Shown: in pieces, positions 1 to 8,806 of the stretch
How positions within the stretch are numbered: the stretch's first letter is position 1
How the letters are laid out: each line of letters starts with the position of its first letter
Assembly (NCBI RefSeq): GCF_902491285.1
Contig: NZ_CABUHK010000038.1
Span: 1-50,613, forward strand
DNA length: 50,613 nucleotides
From: an uncultured Bacteroides sp.
Lineage (GTDB): Bacteria; Bacteroidota; Bacteroidia; Bacteroidales; Bacteroidaceae
Direction: 5' to 3'
Translations under genes and position numbers: made by a program
Notes under the pieces: generated by a model
What the model was told of the DNA's origin: nothing
Databases searched by the model: none
The model's input: the letters and a program-made list of their open reading frames with translations, nothing else

Positions 1-482
1 ATCATTTAGGTCGTACTGCTTCTCATAGAAGTGCTATGTTATCTAACATGGCTTGCTCTTTGATCAAGCACAAAAGAATCACTACGACTGTTGCAAAGGC
101 GAAAGCTTTGAAGAAGTTTGTTGAGCCTTTGATTACCAAGTCTAAAGAAGACACTACGAACTCTCGTCGTGTTGTATTTAGCAATTTGCAAGATAAGATT
201 GCGGTAACAGAATTGTTCAAGGAAATCTCTGTTAAGATTGCTGATCGTCCGGGTGGTTATACTCGTATCATCAAGACTGGTAACCGTTTGGGTGACAATG
301 CTGAAATGTGCTTCATTGAGTTGGTTGACTACAATGAAAACATGGCAAAAGAAAAAGTTGCTAAGAAAGCTACTCGTACTCGTCGTTCTAAGAAGAATGT
401 CGAAGCTGCTCCTGCTGCTGTTGAAGCACCTGCAACTGAAGCTCCGAAAGCTGAAGAACCAAAAGCAGAATCAGCAGAATAA
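1..482 (+). CDS. rplQ: 50S ribosomal protein L17, 5' end outside window
   Basis: Large-subunit ribosomal protein L17. The reading frame is open from the first complete codon at position 3 ([20 protein letters not shown]), which is the conserved L17 N-terminal region. Only about the first eight codons, including the start, lie upstream of the window. Conserved L17 blocks seen include [24 protein letters not shown] and [20 protein letters not shown]. The C-terminal 45 or so residues are a Lys/Ala/Glu/Pro-rich tail beyond the usual L17 core of about 120 residues, as is common in Bacteroidetes. In this phylum rplQ is normally the last gene of a large ribosomal operon, and the strong terminator that follows fits that place. 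The ATG at 36 is internal and is not the start. Confidence 0.97.
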   Translation, partial: HLGRTASHRSAMLSNMACSLIKHKRITTTVAKAKALKKFVEPLITKSKEDTTNSRRVVFSNLQDKIAVTELFKEISVKIADRPGGYTRIIKTGNRLGDNAEMCFIELVDYNENMAKEKVAKKATRTRRSKKNVEAAPAAVEAPATEAPKAEEPKAESAE

Positions 483-506
483 TTTAATAATTATTCTTAT
501 AGATAT

Positions 507-540
507 AAAAAAGGCTATTCCGAATGGGCTAGCCTTTTTT
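507..540 (+). terminator. Rho-independent terminator after rplQ
   Basis: An 11-bp perfect stem, AAAAAAGGCTA (507-517) pairing with TAGCCTTTTTT (530-540), encloses a 12-nt loop and ends in a T run. It lies 25 nt after the rplQ stop codon. Confidence 0.9.
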
Positions 541-614
541 GTTGGGAGCTTGTTTGCTAATACTAAGATAAATTAAAAGATATCCCGAATGAACTTTTCA
601 TAAGTAGAATCTGT

Positions 615-622
615 TATATTTG
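615..622 (+). promoter_or_regulatory. Possible Bacteroides -7 element
   Basis: TATATTTG matches the Bacteroides TAnnTTTG -7 consensus. No convincing -33 TTTG is seen about 19 nt upstream. If it is real, transcription would start very close to the ATG at 632, giving an almost leaderless mRNA, so it may be a chance match. Confidence 0.35.
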
Positions 623-631
623 CAGAAGAAT

Positions 632-1027
632 ATGGCAAAATTTGTAAAGGTAATATTGTTTCTGTTGCTGACAGTTGCCCTTCACGGGATCGCAGGCAAT
701 GTTTTCACTGAAAAAACAGTGGGACAGGCAGAGAATGATATCACATATTCAGTAATACAACATGGGCAGATTAGTACTCCTGAGTTTCCTTGTTCGCCTG
801 TAGCCGAATTGACAAATTTGCAAAGTCATCAAATATCTGTGACACGTATCCAGCGTGTGCAACTTGGTGAGTACTTCACTACATTGAAGAATCTGCTGCA
901 ATGCTGTGCTGAGCGTGATAATTCCCTTTCACAACATTTGGGGCGGATCTATGACACTACAACTTCCTATTATTGCCAGCCTTCGAGTGAATACTATGTA
1001 TTTACTTTAAGGCATATCATTATTTAG
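632..1027 (+). CDS. Hypothetical small exported protein
   Basis: I do not recognise the family. The 131-residue product begins with a basic-hydrophobic segment (MAKFVKVILFLLLTVALHG) that looks like a signal peptide or single membrane anchor. The rest is polar, contains several cysteines (CSP, LQCCAE, YYCQ) and ends in a hydrophobic RHIII. The ATG at 632 is chosen because the upstream in-frame TTG at 620 lies inside a promoter-like TATATTTG. It sits alone between the rplQ terminator and the next gene. Export is inference from the N-terminus only, and no function can be assigned. Confidence 0.6.
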   Translation: MAKFVKVILFLLLTVALHGIAGNVFTEKTVGQAENDITYSVIQHGQISTPEFPCSPVAELTNLQSHQISVTRIQRVQLGEYFTTLKNLLQCCAERDNSLSQHLGRIYDTTTSYYCQPSSEYYVFTLRHIII

Positions 1028-1130
1028 CCGTTTATTTATTGGTATTATTTCTTTTATGATTACTAGTGTATATGTATGCTGGTTGTCTTTCTTATCTTTA
1101 TATTTTTACTAATAAATTAAACTTTATATT

Positions 1131-1679
1131 ATGGCAACTACTCAAGCTATTGATGCTACTATATTTGCATCTTCACATCCCGATATCGCTAAACGTACCA
1201 GTGTTTCCGGAGTTTTAATCTCTTCTGTAATGTTATTGGTCGGTATTTTGGCCTTTGGTTCTACCTTTGAGTTGGAAGACAAGTCTTCTACAATTAGTAT
1301 GGCTTTAATGGTACTTGGAACAGGATTGTTCCTGATGGGTATTTTCCGTCTTTTCTGGAAATCCAAGGAAGTTGTGTATTTACCTACTGGAAGTGTAACT
1401 AAAGAACACTGCATATTCTTTGATTTGAAGCATATGGACTCTTTGACGAATCTAGTCAATTCTGGTTCATTTTCAGCCGGAACAGCTATTAAAAGCGCGT
1501 CAAGTGGTAATATACGTATGGACGTGATACTTTCTGAAGACAAGAAGTTCGCAGCCGTACAATTGTTCCAGTTTGTGCCTTATAATTATCAGCCGATAAC
1601 ATCTGTGCAATATTTTACAAATGATGGAGCTTCCGCTGTGGTAGCTTTTCTATCAAGATGTAAGCAGAATACGATATAA
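1131..1679 (+). CDS. Hypothetical membrane protein with two TM segments
   Basis: The 182-residue product has no family that I recognise. The N-terminal 22 residues are polar. Two hydrophobic segments follow, about residues 25-44 (VSGVLISSVMLLVGILAFGS) and 55-75 (ISMALMVLGTGLFLMGIFRLF), separated by a short acidic loop; a soluble C-terminal part of about 105 residues comes after them. The topology suggests a small inner-membrane protein with a cytoplasmic domain. The gene is monocistronic, and its stop lies 9 nt from the stop of the convergent mutS-like gene. A terminator for this gene lies inside the 3' end of that neighbour. Confidence 0.75.
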   Translation: MATTQAIDATIFASSHPDIAKRTSVSGVLISSVMLLVGILAFGSTFELEDKSSTISMALMVLGTGLFLMGIFRLFWKSKEVVYLPTGSVTKEHCIFFDLKHMDSLTNLVNSGSFSAGTAIKSASSGNIRMDVILSEDKKFAAVQLFQFVPYNYQPITSVQYFTNDGASAVVAFLSRCKQNTI

Positions 1680-1688
1680 AATAGAACT

Positions 1689-3527
1689 TTAATTTTCATG
1701 CATAAGATGGGGGGAGTCGTCAACAACGGCTATCCCCATTTTTTTCATCAAGAAACAGGCATTCATATTTTGGGCGACTCCGTCTCTCATTTGGTAAGAA
1801 AAGGTAAGTTCGTTATTTGTTATATCTGCTTCGAAACAATAGTTCCGGATATTCTGCGGGAAGGAGTCTATTAAAGTCCCTAACAAAAGATCATGAGTAG
1901 CGATAATACCATTAGCGTTCATATTCATGAATTGCTTGATGAGAGCGAAAGAACCTTTTTGCTTATCCATGGAGTTCGTCCCTTTCAGAATCTCGTCGAG
2001 GATAATAAAAAGCTCTTCCCTTGCTTCCAGTTTATCTATGATTAGTTTTAACCGTTTCAGTTCGGCAAAGAAATAAGATTCGTTATCGGTCAATGAATCA
2101 CTGGTGCGGAGACTGGTGACGAGGCGTGCCGGATATATCTCCATTCGGTCAGCCCAAACGGGGGCGCCTATGCATGCTAAGAGATAATTCACACCTACTG
2201 TACGTAAGTAAGTACTTTTACCTGCCATATTTGCTCCGGTGATAATAATGAAGAAAGGACGTTTGTCGATATCTATTCCATTGCGTACGCATTTGTTACG
2301 CCCCATTAAAGGGTGACCGAGCGCTTTGGCTTGCAGATGGAAAGACTGTGAGGAAATCTCAGGATAAATATATCCGGGATGATTGTATGCGAATGTAGCT
2401 AGGGAACAGTAAGCATCTATTTCCCCAATCGTCTCTATCCAGCGTGGAAGATTGCCGGCATGTATTTCTTTCCATTGTTCAATTCTCATTACTTGACGTA
2501 GTTCCCAAAATATAAGACCGTTGAGTATGCTGCTTATCAGCAGATTATTCCGTTGGTCAAGAGCATTCATTAATTTGGAAAGCTGCCGGACTGCCTGAGA
2601 AGCAGTTTGATTTTGATTGGTAAGTTTCGTCTTTAATTGTTTCAATACAAGACTTTGCATTTCTTTTTTCTCCGTAAGAAGAATCTGATCGGCATATGTG
2701 GAGAGAATTTGCAGCTTTTCACCATAGGTCGTTTGCAGTTTGGTGATTCCTTTGGAAAAGATAGAACTGAATATTACAAAGCTTATAAATGCACCACCGG
2801 CAACGCTGGCAGGTAAAATGTTCCCAAAAGCAAGGCTTATACATATGAGATTGATGATACTTACTATTGTCGGGATGATACGTAATAATGTATGTTTCCG
2901 GTAATAACTCGGACTGTCGGCCCATTCTTTGATTTCAGCAGTATCAGCAGGATTTCCTTTATACAATAATCCAAGCAAACGGATTTGCTGTCGGTATTCC
3001 AGTTCTGTTGACAATTCGCGAATAGCTTCTTGACGTTGCTTGATAGCTTCCTTAGCTTCCAAATGGGTATTGAACCAGTTGGCGAGATGCTGTTTGCCGA
3101 CAGGCGTTGACGTCCGATTAATATATTGGAAGAGAGAACGTTCTCCAAATATGTCCAGATCGAATGTATAGAGATGTCCGGGATCAATATACTCCTCACC
3201 AGCATCAAAATCAGAGAAATCATATTGAATGGCTTTCAATTCCTGTTCATTGATTACTATTTTCTTCTTTAGAAAATCCTTCCGTTGAAACCAAAAATTG
3301 TGGCGTTTTACCAGCCAAATAAATAAGATAAAAGGTAGGGCAGCAAATACAGAAATATACAGCCATCCGTCAGACCAAAAGACGATGGCACCAGCTATGG
3401 CACCAACGAATAAAATCAATCGCAAAAGACTGATATAATAGATACGTTTCCGGGCATCTTGTAATGCCAATTCTGCTTCTTGAATGACTTGTTGATATAT
3501 AGCAATAATCTGTTCCAGTTTTTCCAT
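1689..3527 (-). CDS. MutS-family ATPase, membrane-anchored
   Basis: The 612-residue protein carries the MutS core and ATPase domains. Seen directly: Walker A GANMAGKST (about residues 431-439), Walker B LFIILDEILKGTNSMD, and the MutS motif SLRTSDSLTDNESYFFAELKRL between them. The N-terminal mismatch-recognition and connector domains of classical MutS (about 850 residues) are absent. Instead there are hydrophobic segments near residues 27-68 and again near 215-260, so it is probably an inner-membrane protein. I chose the ATG at 3527, because the in-frame TTG further upstream is part of the promoter -7 box TACCTTTG. A role in mismatch repair is unlikely without the recognition domain; the true function is unknown. 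Confidence 0.85.
   Translation of the reverse strand: MEKLEQIIAIYQQVIQEAELALQDARKRIYYISLLRLILFVGAIAGAIVFWSDGWLYISVFAALPFILFIWLVKRHNFWFQRKDFLKKKIVINEQELKAIQYDFSDFDAGEEYIDPGHLYTFDLDIFGERSLFQYINRTSTPVGKQHLANWFNTHLEAKEAIKQRQEAIRELSTELEYRQQIRLLGLLYKGNPADTAEIKEWADSPSYYRKHTLLRIIPTIVSIINLICISLAFGNILPASVAGGAFISFVIFSSIFSKGITKLQTTYGEKLQILSTYADQILLTEKKEMQSLVLKQLKTKLTNQNQTASQAVRQLSKLMNALDQRNNLLISSILNGLIFWELRQVMRIEQWKEIHAGNLPRWIETIGEIDAYCSLATFAYNHPGYIYPEISSQSFHLQAKALGHPLMGRNKCVRNGIDIDKRPFFIIITGANMAGKSTYLRTVGVNYLLACIGAPVWADRMEIYPARLVTSLRTSDSLTDNESYFFAELKRLKLIIDKLEAREELFIILDEILKGTNSMDKQKGSFALIKQFMNMNANGIIATHDLLLGTLIDSFPQNIRNYCFEADITNNELTFSYQMRDGVAQNMNACFLMKKMGIAVVDDSPHLMHEN
1707..1745 (+). terminator. Terminator for the 1131-1679 gene, inside the convergent gene
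   Basis: ATGGGG (1707-1712) pairs with CCCCAT (1734-1739), and an inner AGTCGT (1715-1720) pairs with ACGGCT (1726-1731) with one G-U pair and a CAACA loop. T1739-T1745 form a U tract. The element lies within the last coding codons of the minus-strand MutS-like gene. Confidence 0.75.
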
Positions 3528-3828
3528 GATAAATTCAATACTTTTTCGCAAAGGTAATATAATTCGTAACGGTCAAGATAAGAGCTTGTTTTAGTCGGGA
3601 GCAAATTTACCGTTTATTAACGGGTGACGATTGAAATATAGATTCAGCAATAATCATTCGTATATCTCTTCTGATAATGTATGTAGAGTAAGAGTAACGG
3701 GGGCAGGAAAGTAAATGTTGGTATCCTGTTCCTTTTTTCGATCTTTTTGTATTTCTCCTTGCATTTCTCCGCTAAAATTTATAACTTTCCACACTAAAAT
3801 GAGTTTAGGCAGGAAAGAAGGGTGGTCT
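3528..3828. other. Divergent intergenic region, no gene seen
   Basis: The region separates the minus-strand MutS-like gene from the plus-strand exported protein. Apart from the MutS-like promoter I see no recognisable structure. An open frame runs from 3715 into the next gene, but its first 38 codons lack protein-like character and precede a typical signal peptide. Confidence 0.5.
3549..3576 (-). promoter_or_regulatory. Promoter of the MutS-like gene
   Basis: On the minus strand TACCTTTG (3556-3549) matches TAnnTTTG, with TTG (3576-3574) 17 nt upstream as a -33 element. Transcription would start shortly before the ATG at 3527, which supports that start over the upstream TTG. Confidence 0.6.
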
Positions 3829-4470
3829 ATGAAGAAAGGATGTATCTTATTGTTGTTGATGAGCGTGGTTAGCTTTCCGTTAATTGCGCAGAATATTATT
3901 TATTCCAACTTAAAAGAGTTGCTTGCTCAGGATGGCGATACCGTTGCTGTGTTGCGGGTAGAAAAGCGTTCCCGGAATCAGATAGTGCTGTCAGGCGGGG
4001 CCGATTATCGGATAACGGCAGGTAGTGATGAGTCTATGGGGAGACGGTTGAAAAAACGCTGTTTTGCCGTGCGTGATGAAAAAGGAAATTTATATTTGAA
4101 TTGTCGTAAGTTGCGATATAAAAAGCTGCGTTTTGGAGCTTGGTATGCTCCGGCTGTTCAATTGGATAAGAAAATCTATTTCTGTGCCATGCCTTTAGGT
4201 TCCGTTGTCGGTGGAAATTTCGTAGAAGAAGATGATGTTAAGTTGGGTGGAAATATCGGTGATGCCATTGCAGCTTCAAGTTTGGTCACAAAACGCGTCT
4301 GCTATGAATTGAATACAGAGACAGGAAAGGTTGAATTTCTAGACAAAAACAAGATGCTTGGATTATTGAAAAAATATCCCGAACTGAAACAAGCCTATTT
4401 AAAAGATGCTAGTCCGGAAGCGAAACATACTTTTAAATATTTGCTGGAATTGCAGGATAAACAGGAATAA
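3829..4470 (+). CDS. Hypothetical exported protein
   Basis: The 213-residue product starts at the ATG at 3829 with a clear signal peptide (MKKGCILLLLMSVVSFPLIAQ), cleaved probably after the Ala or Gln before NIIYSN. The mature part has a basic central stretch (RRLKKRCFAVRDEKGNLYLNCRKLRYKKLRFG), and then a glycine-rich segment (GSVVGGNFVEEDDVKLGGNIGDAIAASS) resembling a short hydrophobic hairpin. The C-terminus (LLKKYPELKQAYLKDASPEAKHTFKYLLELQ) is helical. Similar small periplasmic proteins of unknown function are common in Bacteroides. No enzyme motif is seen. It lies 116 nt before the hut operon, and no terminator separates them clearly. Confidence 0.7.
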   Translation: MKKGCILLLLMSVVSFPLIAQNIIYSNLKELLAQDGDTVAVLRVEKRSRNQIVLSGGADYRITAGSDESMGRRLKKRCFAVRDEKGNLYLNCRKLRYKKLRFGAWYAPAVQLDKKIYFCAMPLGSVVGGNFVEEDDVKLGGNIGDAIAASSLVTKRVCYELNTETGKVEFLDKNKMLGLLKKYPELKQAYLKDASPEAKHTFKYLLELQDKQE

Positions 4471-4586
4471 TAACTTTCTGATAATAAAATCTTTGTTTTT
4501 CTTGCCTTTTATCTCCTTTTTTTCTATCTTGCGAAGAGTTATACGACGGTGTTACTTACAGTTTGTAATCCTTAATCTGTTTTATT

Positions 4587-6584
4587 ATGAAAATAACTCT
4601 TGGCAACACGCTCCCATCTTATCCGGGGTTTGTAGAAGGTATCCGGAGAGCTCCCGACCGTGGTTATACACTTACCCCGGCTCAGACAGTTACAGCATTG
4701 AAAAACGCATTGCGTTATATCCCCTCTGAATGGCATGAACAATTAGCTGCTGAATTTATGGAGGAACTGCGTACTCGAGGCCGGATTTATGGATACCGCT
4801 TTCGTCCTGAAGGTGATTTGAAAGCAAAGCCGATAGACGAGTATCGCGGTCGTTGCCTGGAAGGTAAAGCCTTTCAGGTGATGATTGATAATAATCTCAG
4901 TTTTGATATAGCTCTATATCCTTACGAACTTGTCACATATGGTGAAACCGGACAAGTCTGCCAGAACTGGATGCAATATCGCCTGATAAAACAATATTTG
5001 GAAGAACTGACTCAAGAACAAACTCTGGTGATTGAATCCGGTCATCCCTTAGGACTTTTTCATTCCCGTCCTGACGCCCCCCGTGTTATTATAACCAACT
5101 CTATGATGATAGGCCAATTCGACAATCAGCACGATTGGCATATTGCTGCCCAAATGGGAGTTGCCAATTACGGTCAGATGACAGCTGGCGGTTGGATGTA
5201 TATCGGTCCTCAGGGAATTGTTCATGGTACATTCAATACATTACTCAATGCCGGGCGCTTGAAACTCGGCATACCGCAAGATAAAGATTTGCGGGGACAT
5301 CTGTTTGTATCTTCCGGTTTGGGTGGAATGAGCGGAGCCCAACCTAAAGCCGCAGAGATAGCCGGAGCAGCTTCCATTATTGCCGAAGTAGATAGTTCCC
5401 GTATCGAAACACGCTATCGTCAGGGATGGGTGGCACATATCACGGAGGACGTGGCAGAAGCCTATCGGATGGCAAACGAAGCGATGCAACGTTGCGAACC
5501 CTGTTCAATAGCCTATCACGGAAATGTAGTCGATCTGCTCGAATACGCCGAACAGAGAAATATCCTCATCGAACTATTATCTGATCAAACTTCTTGCCAT
5601 GCCGTATACGAAGGCGGTTATTGTCCTGTCGGACTGACTTTTGAAGAACGTACGCAACTTCTTCATGAGTCTCCCGAACAATTCCGGCAGTTGGTAGATG
5701 CATCTCTGTATCGTCATTTTGAAGTTATTAAAAAGCTGGTAGCTCGGGGAACCTATTTCTTCGATTATGGAAACTCCTTTATGAAAGCGATCTATGATGC
5801 CGGAGTAAAAGAAATATCTCGCAACGGTGTGGATGAGAAAGATGGTTTCATTTGGCCGAGCTATGTGGAAGACATTATGGGACCTCAACTCTTTGATTAC
5901 GGTTACGGTCCTTTTCGTTGGGTTTGCCTGAGTGGGAAACATGAAGATCTGATAAAAACAGACCATGCAGCCATGGAATGTATCGATGTCAATCGGCGTG
6001 GACAGGATTTAGATAATTATAATTGGATACGAGATGCGGAAAAGAACCAACTGGTAGTAGGAACTCAGGCACGTATCCTTTATCAGGATGCTGTGGGAAG
6101 GATGAATATCGCACTCCGTTTCAATGAAATGGTTCGCCGTGGAGAAGTAGGTCCCATCATGTTAGGTCGGGATCACCATGATGTGAGTGGAACAGATTCT
6201 CCTTTCCGGGAAACATCGAATATAAAAGATGGAAGCAATGTGATGGCGGATATGGCTGTGCAGTGCTTTGCCGGCAACTGTGCCCGTGGAATGAGCCTTG
6301 TAGCTTTGCACAATGGCGGTGGAGTCGGTATTGGAAAAGCGATCAACGGTGGCTTTGGTATGGTATGTGATGGCAGTGAGCGAGTAGATGAAATACTCCG
6401 TTCCGCCATGCTTTGGGATGTAATGGGGGGAGTAGCACGCCGTTCCTGGGCTCGCAATCCGCATGCGATAGAAACTAGTGAATCATTTAACGAATCTCAT
6501 GCCGGAGACTATCAAATAACCATGCCATATCTGGCAGATGAAGAATTAATAGAGAAAGTTGTCGCGCAAAATGCGATTCTTTGA
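4587..6584 (+). CDS. hutU: Urocanate hydratase (urocanase)
   Basis: This enzyme converts urocanate to 4-imidazolone-5-propionate, the second step of histidine breakdown, in the cytoplasm, using tightly bound NAD+ as electrophile. Diagnostic motifs are GGWMYIGPQGIVHGT (about residues 200-215), the NAD-binding GLGGMSGAQPKAAEIAG (about 243-259), and the C-terminal LGRDHHDVSGTDSPFRETSNIKDGS block. At 665 residues it is about 100 longer than the classical Bacillus/Pseudomonas enzyme (about 550-560) and close in length to animal urocanase. It is first in a five-gene operon, with ftcD 27 nt downstream. I could not identify a clean promoter in the 116 nt before it. Confidence 0.96.
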   Translation: MKITLGNTLPSYPGFVEGIRRAPDRGYTLTPAQTVTALKNALRYIPSEWHEQLAAEFMEELRTRGRIYGYRFRPEGDLKAKPIDEYRGRCLEGKAFQVMIDNNLSFDIALYPYELVTYGETGQVCQNWMQYRLIKQYLEELTQEQTLVIESGHPLGLFHSRPDAPRVIITNSMMIGQFDNQHDWHIAAQMGVANYGQMTAGGWMYIGPQGIVHGTFNTLLNAGRLKLGIPQDKDLRGHLFVSSGLGGMSGAQPKAAEIAGAASIIAEVDSSRIETRYRQGWVAHITEDVAEAYRMANEAMQRCEPCSIAYHGNVVDLLEYAEQRNILIELLSDQTSCHAVYEGGYCPVGLTFEERTQLLHESPEQFRQLVDASLYRHFEVIKKLVARGTYFFDYGNSFMKAIYDAGVKEISRNGVDEKDGFIWPSYVEDIMGPQLFDYGYGPFRWVCLSGKHEDLIKTDHAAMECIDVNRRGQDLDNYNWIRDAEKNQLVVGTQARILYQDAVGRMNIALRFNEMVRRGEVGPIMLGRDHHDVSGTDSPFRETSNIKDGSNVMADMAVQCFAGNCARGMSLVALHNGGGVGIGKAINGGFGMVCDGSERVDEILRSAMLWDVMGGVARRSWARNPHAIETSESFNESHAGDYQITMPYLADEELIEKVVAQNAIL

Positions 6585-6611
6585 GATGTAACCATAAGAT
6601 AGATATTTATT

Positions 6612-7514
6612 ATGAGCTGGAACAAAATCATTGAATGTGTCCCCAATTTTAGTGAAGGGCGTGATTTGGAGAAAATTGATAAAATAGTAGCTTCTTTCCG
6701 TGGAAAAGCAGGCGTAAAACTACTTGATTATAGTAACGATGAGGATCATAACCGTTTGGTCGTCACTCTTGTCGGCGAACCTGAAGCTTTGCGTGACGCA
6801 GTGGTCGAAGCTGTTGGCGTTGCCGTCCGTCTGATAGACCTGAATCATCATAGCGGGCAACACCCCCGTATGGGAGCAGTGGACGTTGTCCCTTTCATCC
6901 CGATTAAAAACACTACGATGGAAGAAGCAATCACCCTGTCGAAAGAAGTTGCTGCCCGTGTAGCCGAGTTATACAACCTTCCTGTCTTCCTGTATGAAAA
7001 GTCTGCCACTGCACCGCACCGGGAGAATCTGGCTGCCGTTCGCAAAGGCGAATTTGAAGGAATGGCTGAGAAAATAAAACTTCCCGAATGGCAACCGGAT
7101 TTCGGTCCCGCCGAACGTCATCCCACCGCGGGAACCGTAGCCATCGGAGCCCGTATGCCGCTTGTCGCTTATAACATCAATTTGAGCACGGATAATCTTG
7201 AAATAGCTACTAAGATAGCCAAGAATATCCGCCATATCAATGGCGGGTTCCGCTATGTCAAAGCGATGGGAGTGGAGTTGAAAGAGCGGAACATAACTCA
7301 GGTATCCATCAATATGACCGACTACACCCGTACCGCACTCTATCGTGTCTTCGAATTAGTCCGTATCGAAGCTCGCCGCTATGGTGTCACGATTGTCGGC
7401 AGTGAGATAATCGGTCTTGTTCCGATGGAAGCCCTGATCGACACAGCTTCCTACTACCTCGGACTGGAAAACTTCTCGATGCAACAAGTCTTGGAAGCGC
7501 GCATCATGGAATAA
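6612..7514 (+). CDS. ftcD: Glutamate formimidoyltransferase
   Basis: This enzyme transfers the formimino group of N-formimino-L-glutamate to tetrahydrofolate, giving glutamate and 5-formimino-THF. The 300 residues correspond to the formiminotransferase half of mammalian FTCD. Seen in the sequence: the N-terminal CVPNFSEGRD, the folate/active-site block LNHHSGQHPRMGAVDVVPF (about residues 77-96, with the conserved His region), and YEKSATAPHRENLAAVRKGEFEG. The companion cyclodeaminase is a separate gene two positions downstream. Spacing to hutI is 14 nt, so co-translation is likely. With this route no hutG formimidoylglutamase is needed, and none is present. Confidence 0.95.
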   Translation: MSWNKIIECVPNFSEGRDLEKIDKIVASFRGKAGVKLLDYSNDEDHNRLVVTLVGEPEALRDAVVEAVGVAVRLIDLNHHSGQHPRMGAVDVVPFIPIKNTTMEEAITLSKEVAARVAELYNLPVFLYEKSATAPHRENLAAVRKGEFEGMAEKIKLPEWQPDFGPAERHPTAGTVAIGARMPLVAYNINLSTDNLEIATKIAKNIRHINGGFRYVKAMGVELKERNITQVSINMTDYTRTALYRVFELVRIEARRYGVTIVGSEIIGLVPMEALIDTASYYLGLENFSMQQVLEARIME

Positions 7515-7528
7515 CTAAAAGTAACTAT

Positions 7529-8782
7529 ATGAGTGAAAACCTGATTATATTCAATGCCCGTATTGTCACCCCTATCGGCTTTTCTGCCCGTAGAGGTGAA
7601 GAGATGTCGCAATTGCAAATCATAGAAAACGGGACTGTGGAAGTAACCAAAGGAATCATCACCTATGTCGGTGAAAACCGTGGTGAAGACCGCGATGGCT
7701 ACTATCAGAACTACTGGCATTACAACGCTCGCGGCCATTGTCTGCTACCCGGCTTTGTCGATTCCCATACCCATTTCGTATTCGGCGGAGAACGTTCCGA
7801 AGAATTCTCATGGCGTCTGAAAGGTGAAAGCTATATGTCCATTATGGAACGTGGCGGCGGTATTGCCAGTACCGTCAAAGCAACGCGGGAAATGAATTTC
7901 TTGAGACTTCGTTCGGCGGCCGAAACATTTCTGAAAAAGATGAGCACGATGGGAGTGACTACAGTAGAGGGAAAAAGTGGCTATGGTCTGGACCGTGAAA
8001 CCGAACTGTTACAACTCAAAATAATGCGTAGCCTGAATAATGACGAGCATAAACGTGTCGACATCGTTTCCACTTTCCTTGGAGCCCATGCTCTTCCAAA
8101 AGAATATAAAGGAAGAAGTGATGCCTATATCGACTTTCTGATTCACGAAATGCTTCCTGTCGTCCGTGCAAACGCACTCGCCGAATGTTGTGATGTCTTT
8201 TGTGAACAAGGCGTTTTCTCCATCGAACAATCCCGTCGCCTACTCCAAGCTGCCAAAGACCAAGGTTTTCTGCTGAAACTTCATGCAGACGAAATAGTTT
8301 CTTTCGGTGGAGCAGAATTAGCCGCCGAATTGGGAGCTTTATCCGCTGACCATCTGTTGCACGCTTCCGATGCCGGTATTCGTGCAATGGCTGATACTGG
8401 CGTAGTGGCCACTCTGTTACCTTTGACAGCTTTTGCCCTAAAAGAACCTTATGCACGTGGACGTGAAATGATTGATGCCGGCTGTGCCGTAGCTCTTGCT
8501 ACCGACCTGAATCCGGGCAGTTGCTTCTCCGGCTCCATCCCTTTAACCATCGCCCTTGCATGCATCTACATGAAACTGAGTGTGGAAGAAACCATCACTG
8601 CCCTGACCTTGAACGGTGCTGCTGCCCTTCAGCGAGCCGACTGTATCGGCAGTATTGAAGTCGGCAAACAAGGCGATTTTGTTGTCCTGAATTCCGGAGA
8701 CTATCACATCCTGCCTTACTATATAGGAATGAACAGCGTAATAATGACTATAAAAGGTGGTATGTTATATCCTGCCAATTAA
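7529..8782 (+). CDS. hutI: Imidazolonepropionase
   Basis: This is an amidohydrolase-superfamily enzyme that hydrolyses 4-imidazolone-5-propionate to N-formimino-L-glutamate, the third step of histidine degradation. The 417-residue length is normal for HutI. Metal-binding residues are visible: DSHTHFVFGGERSEEF with His80 and His82, LHADEI with His252, and ATDLNPGSCFSGS with Asp326. A GGGIASTVKATR block after the first motif is also typical. It lies between ftcD and fchA in the hut operon, 24 nt before the latter. Confidence 0.96.
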   Translation: MSENLIIFNARIVTPIGFSARRGEEMSQLQIIENGTVEVTKGIITYVGENRGEDRDGYYQNYWHYNARGHCLLPGFVDSHTHFVFGGERSEEFSWRLKGESYMSIMERGGGIASTVKATREMNFLRLRSAAETFLKKMSTMGVTTVEGKSGYGLDRETELLQLKIMRSLNNDEHKRVDIVSTFLGAHALPKEYKGRSDAYIDFLIHEMLPVVRANALAECCDVFCEQGVFSIEQSRRLLQAAKDQGFLLKLHADEIVSFGGAELAAELGALSADHLLHASDAGIRAMADTGVVATLLPLTAFALKEPYARGREMIDAGCAVALATDLNPGSCFSGSIPLTIALACIYMKLSVEETITALTLNGAAALQRADCIGSIEVGKQGDFVVLNSGDYHILPYYIGMNSVIMTIKGGMLYPAN

Positions 8783-8806
8783 TAACTAACTAAAAAATAG
8801 AATACC

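Noticed and set aside
3528..3551. Upstream TTG start for the MutS-like protein giving 620 residues
   Set aside because: The TTG is part of the -7 box TACCTTTG, so it would not be inside the mRNA; the ATG at 3527 fits.
3715..3828. A longer N-terminus for the exported protein starting at 3715
   Set aside because: A standard signal peptide begins only at the ATG at 3829; the extra 38 residues would bury it.
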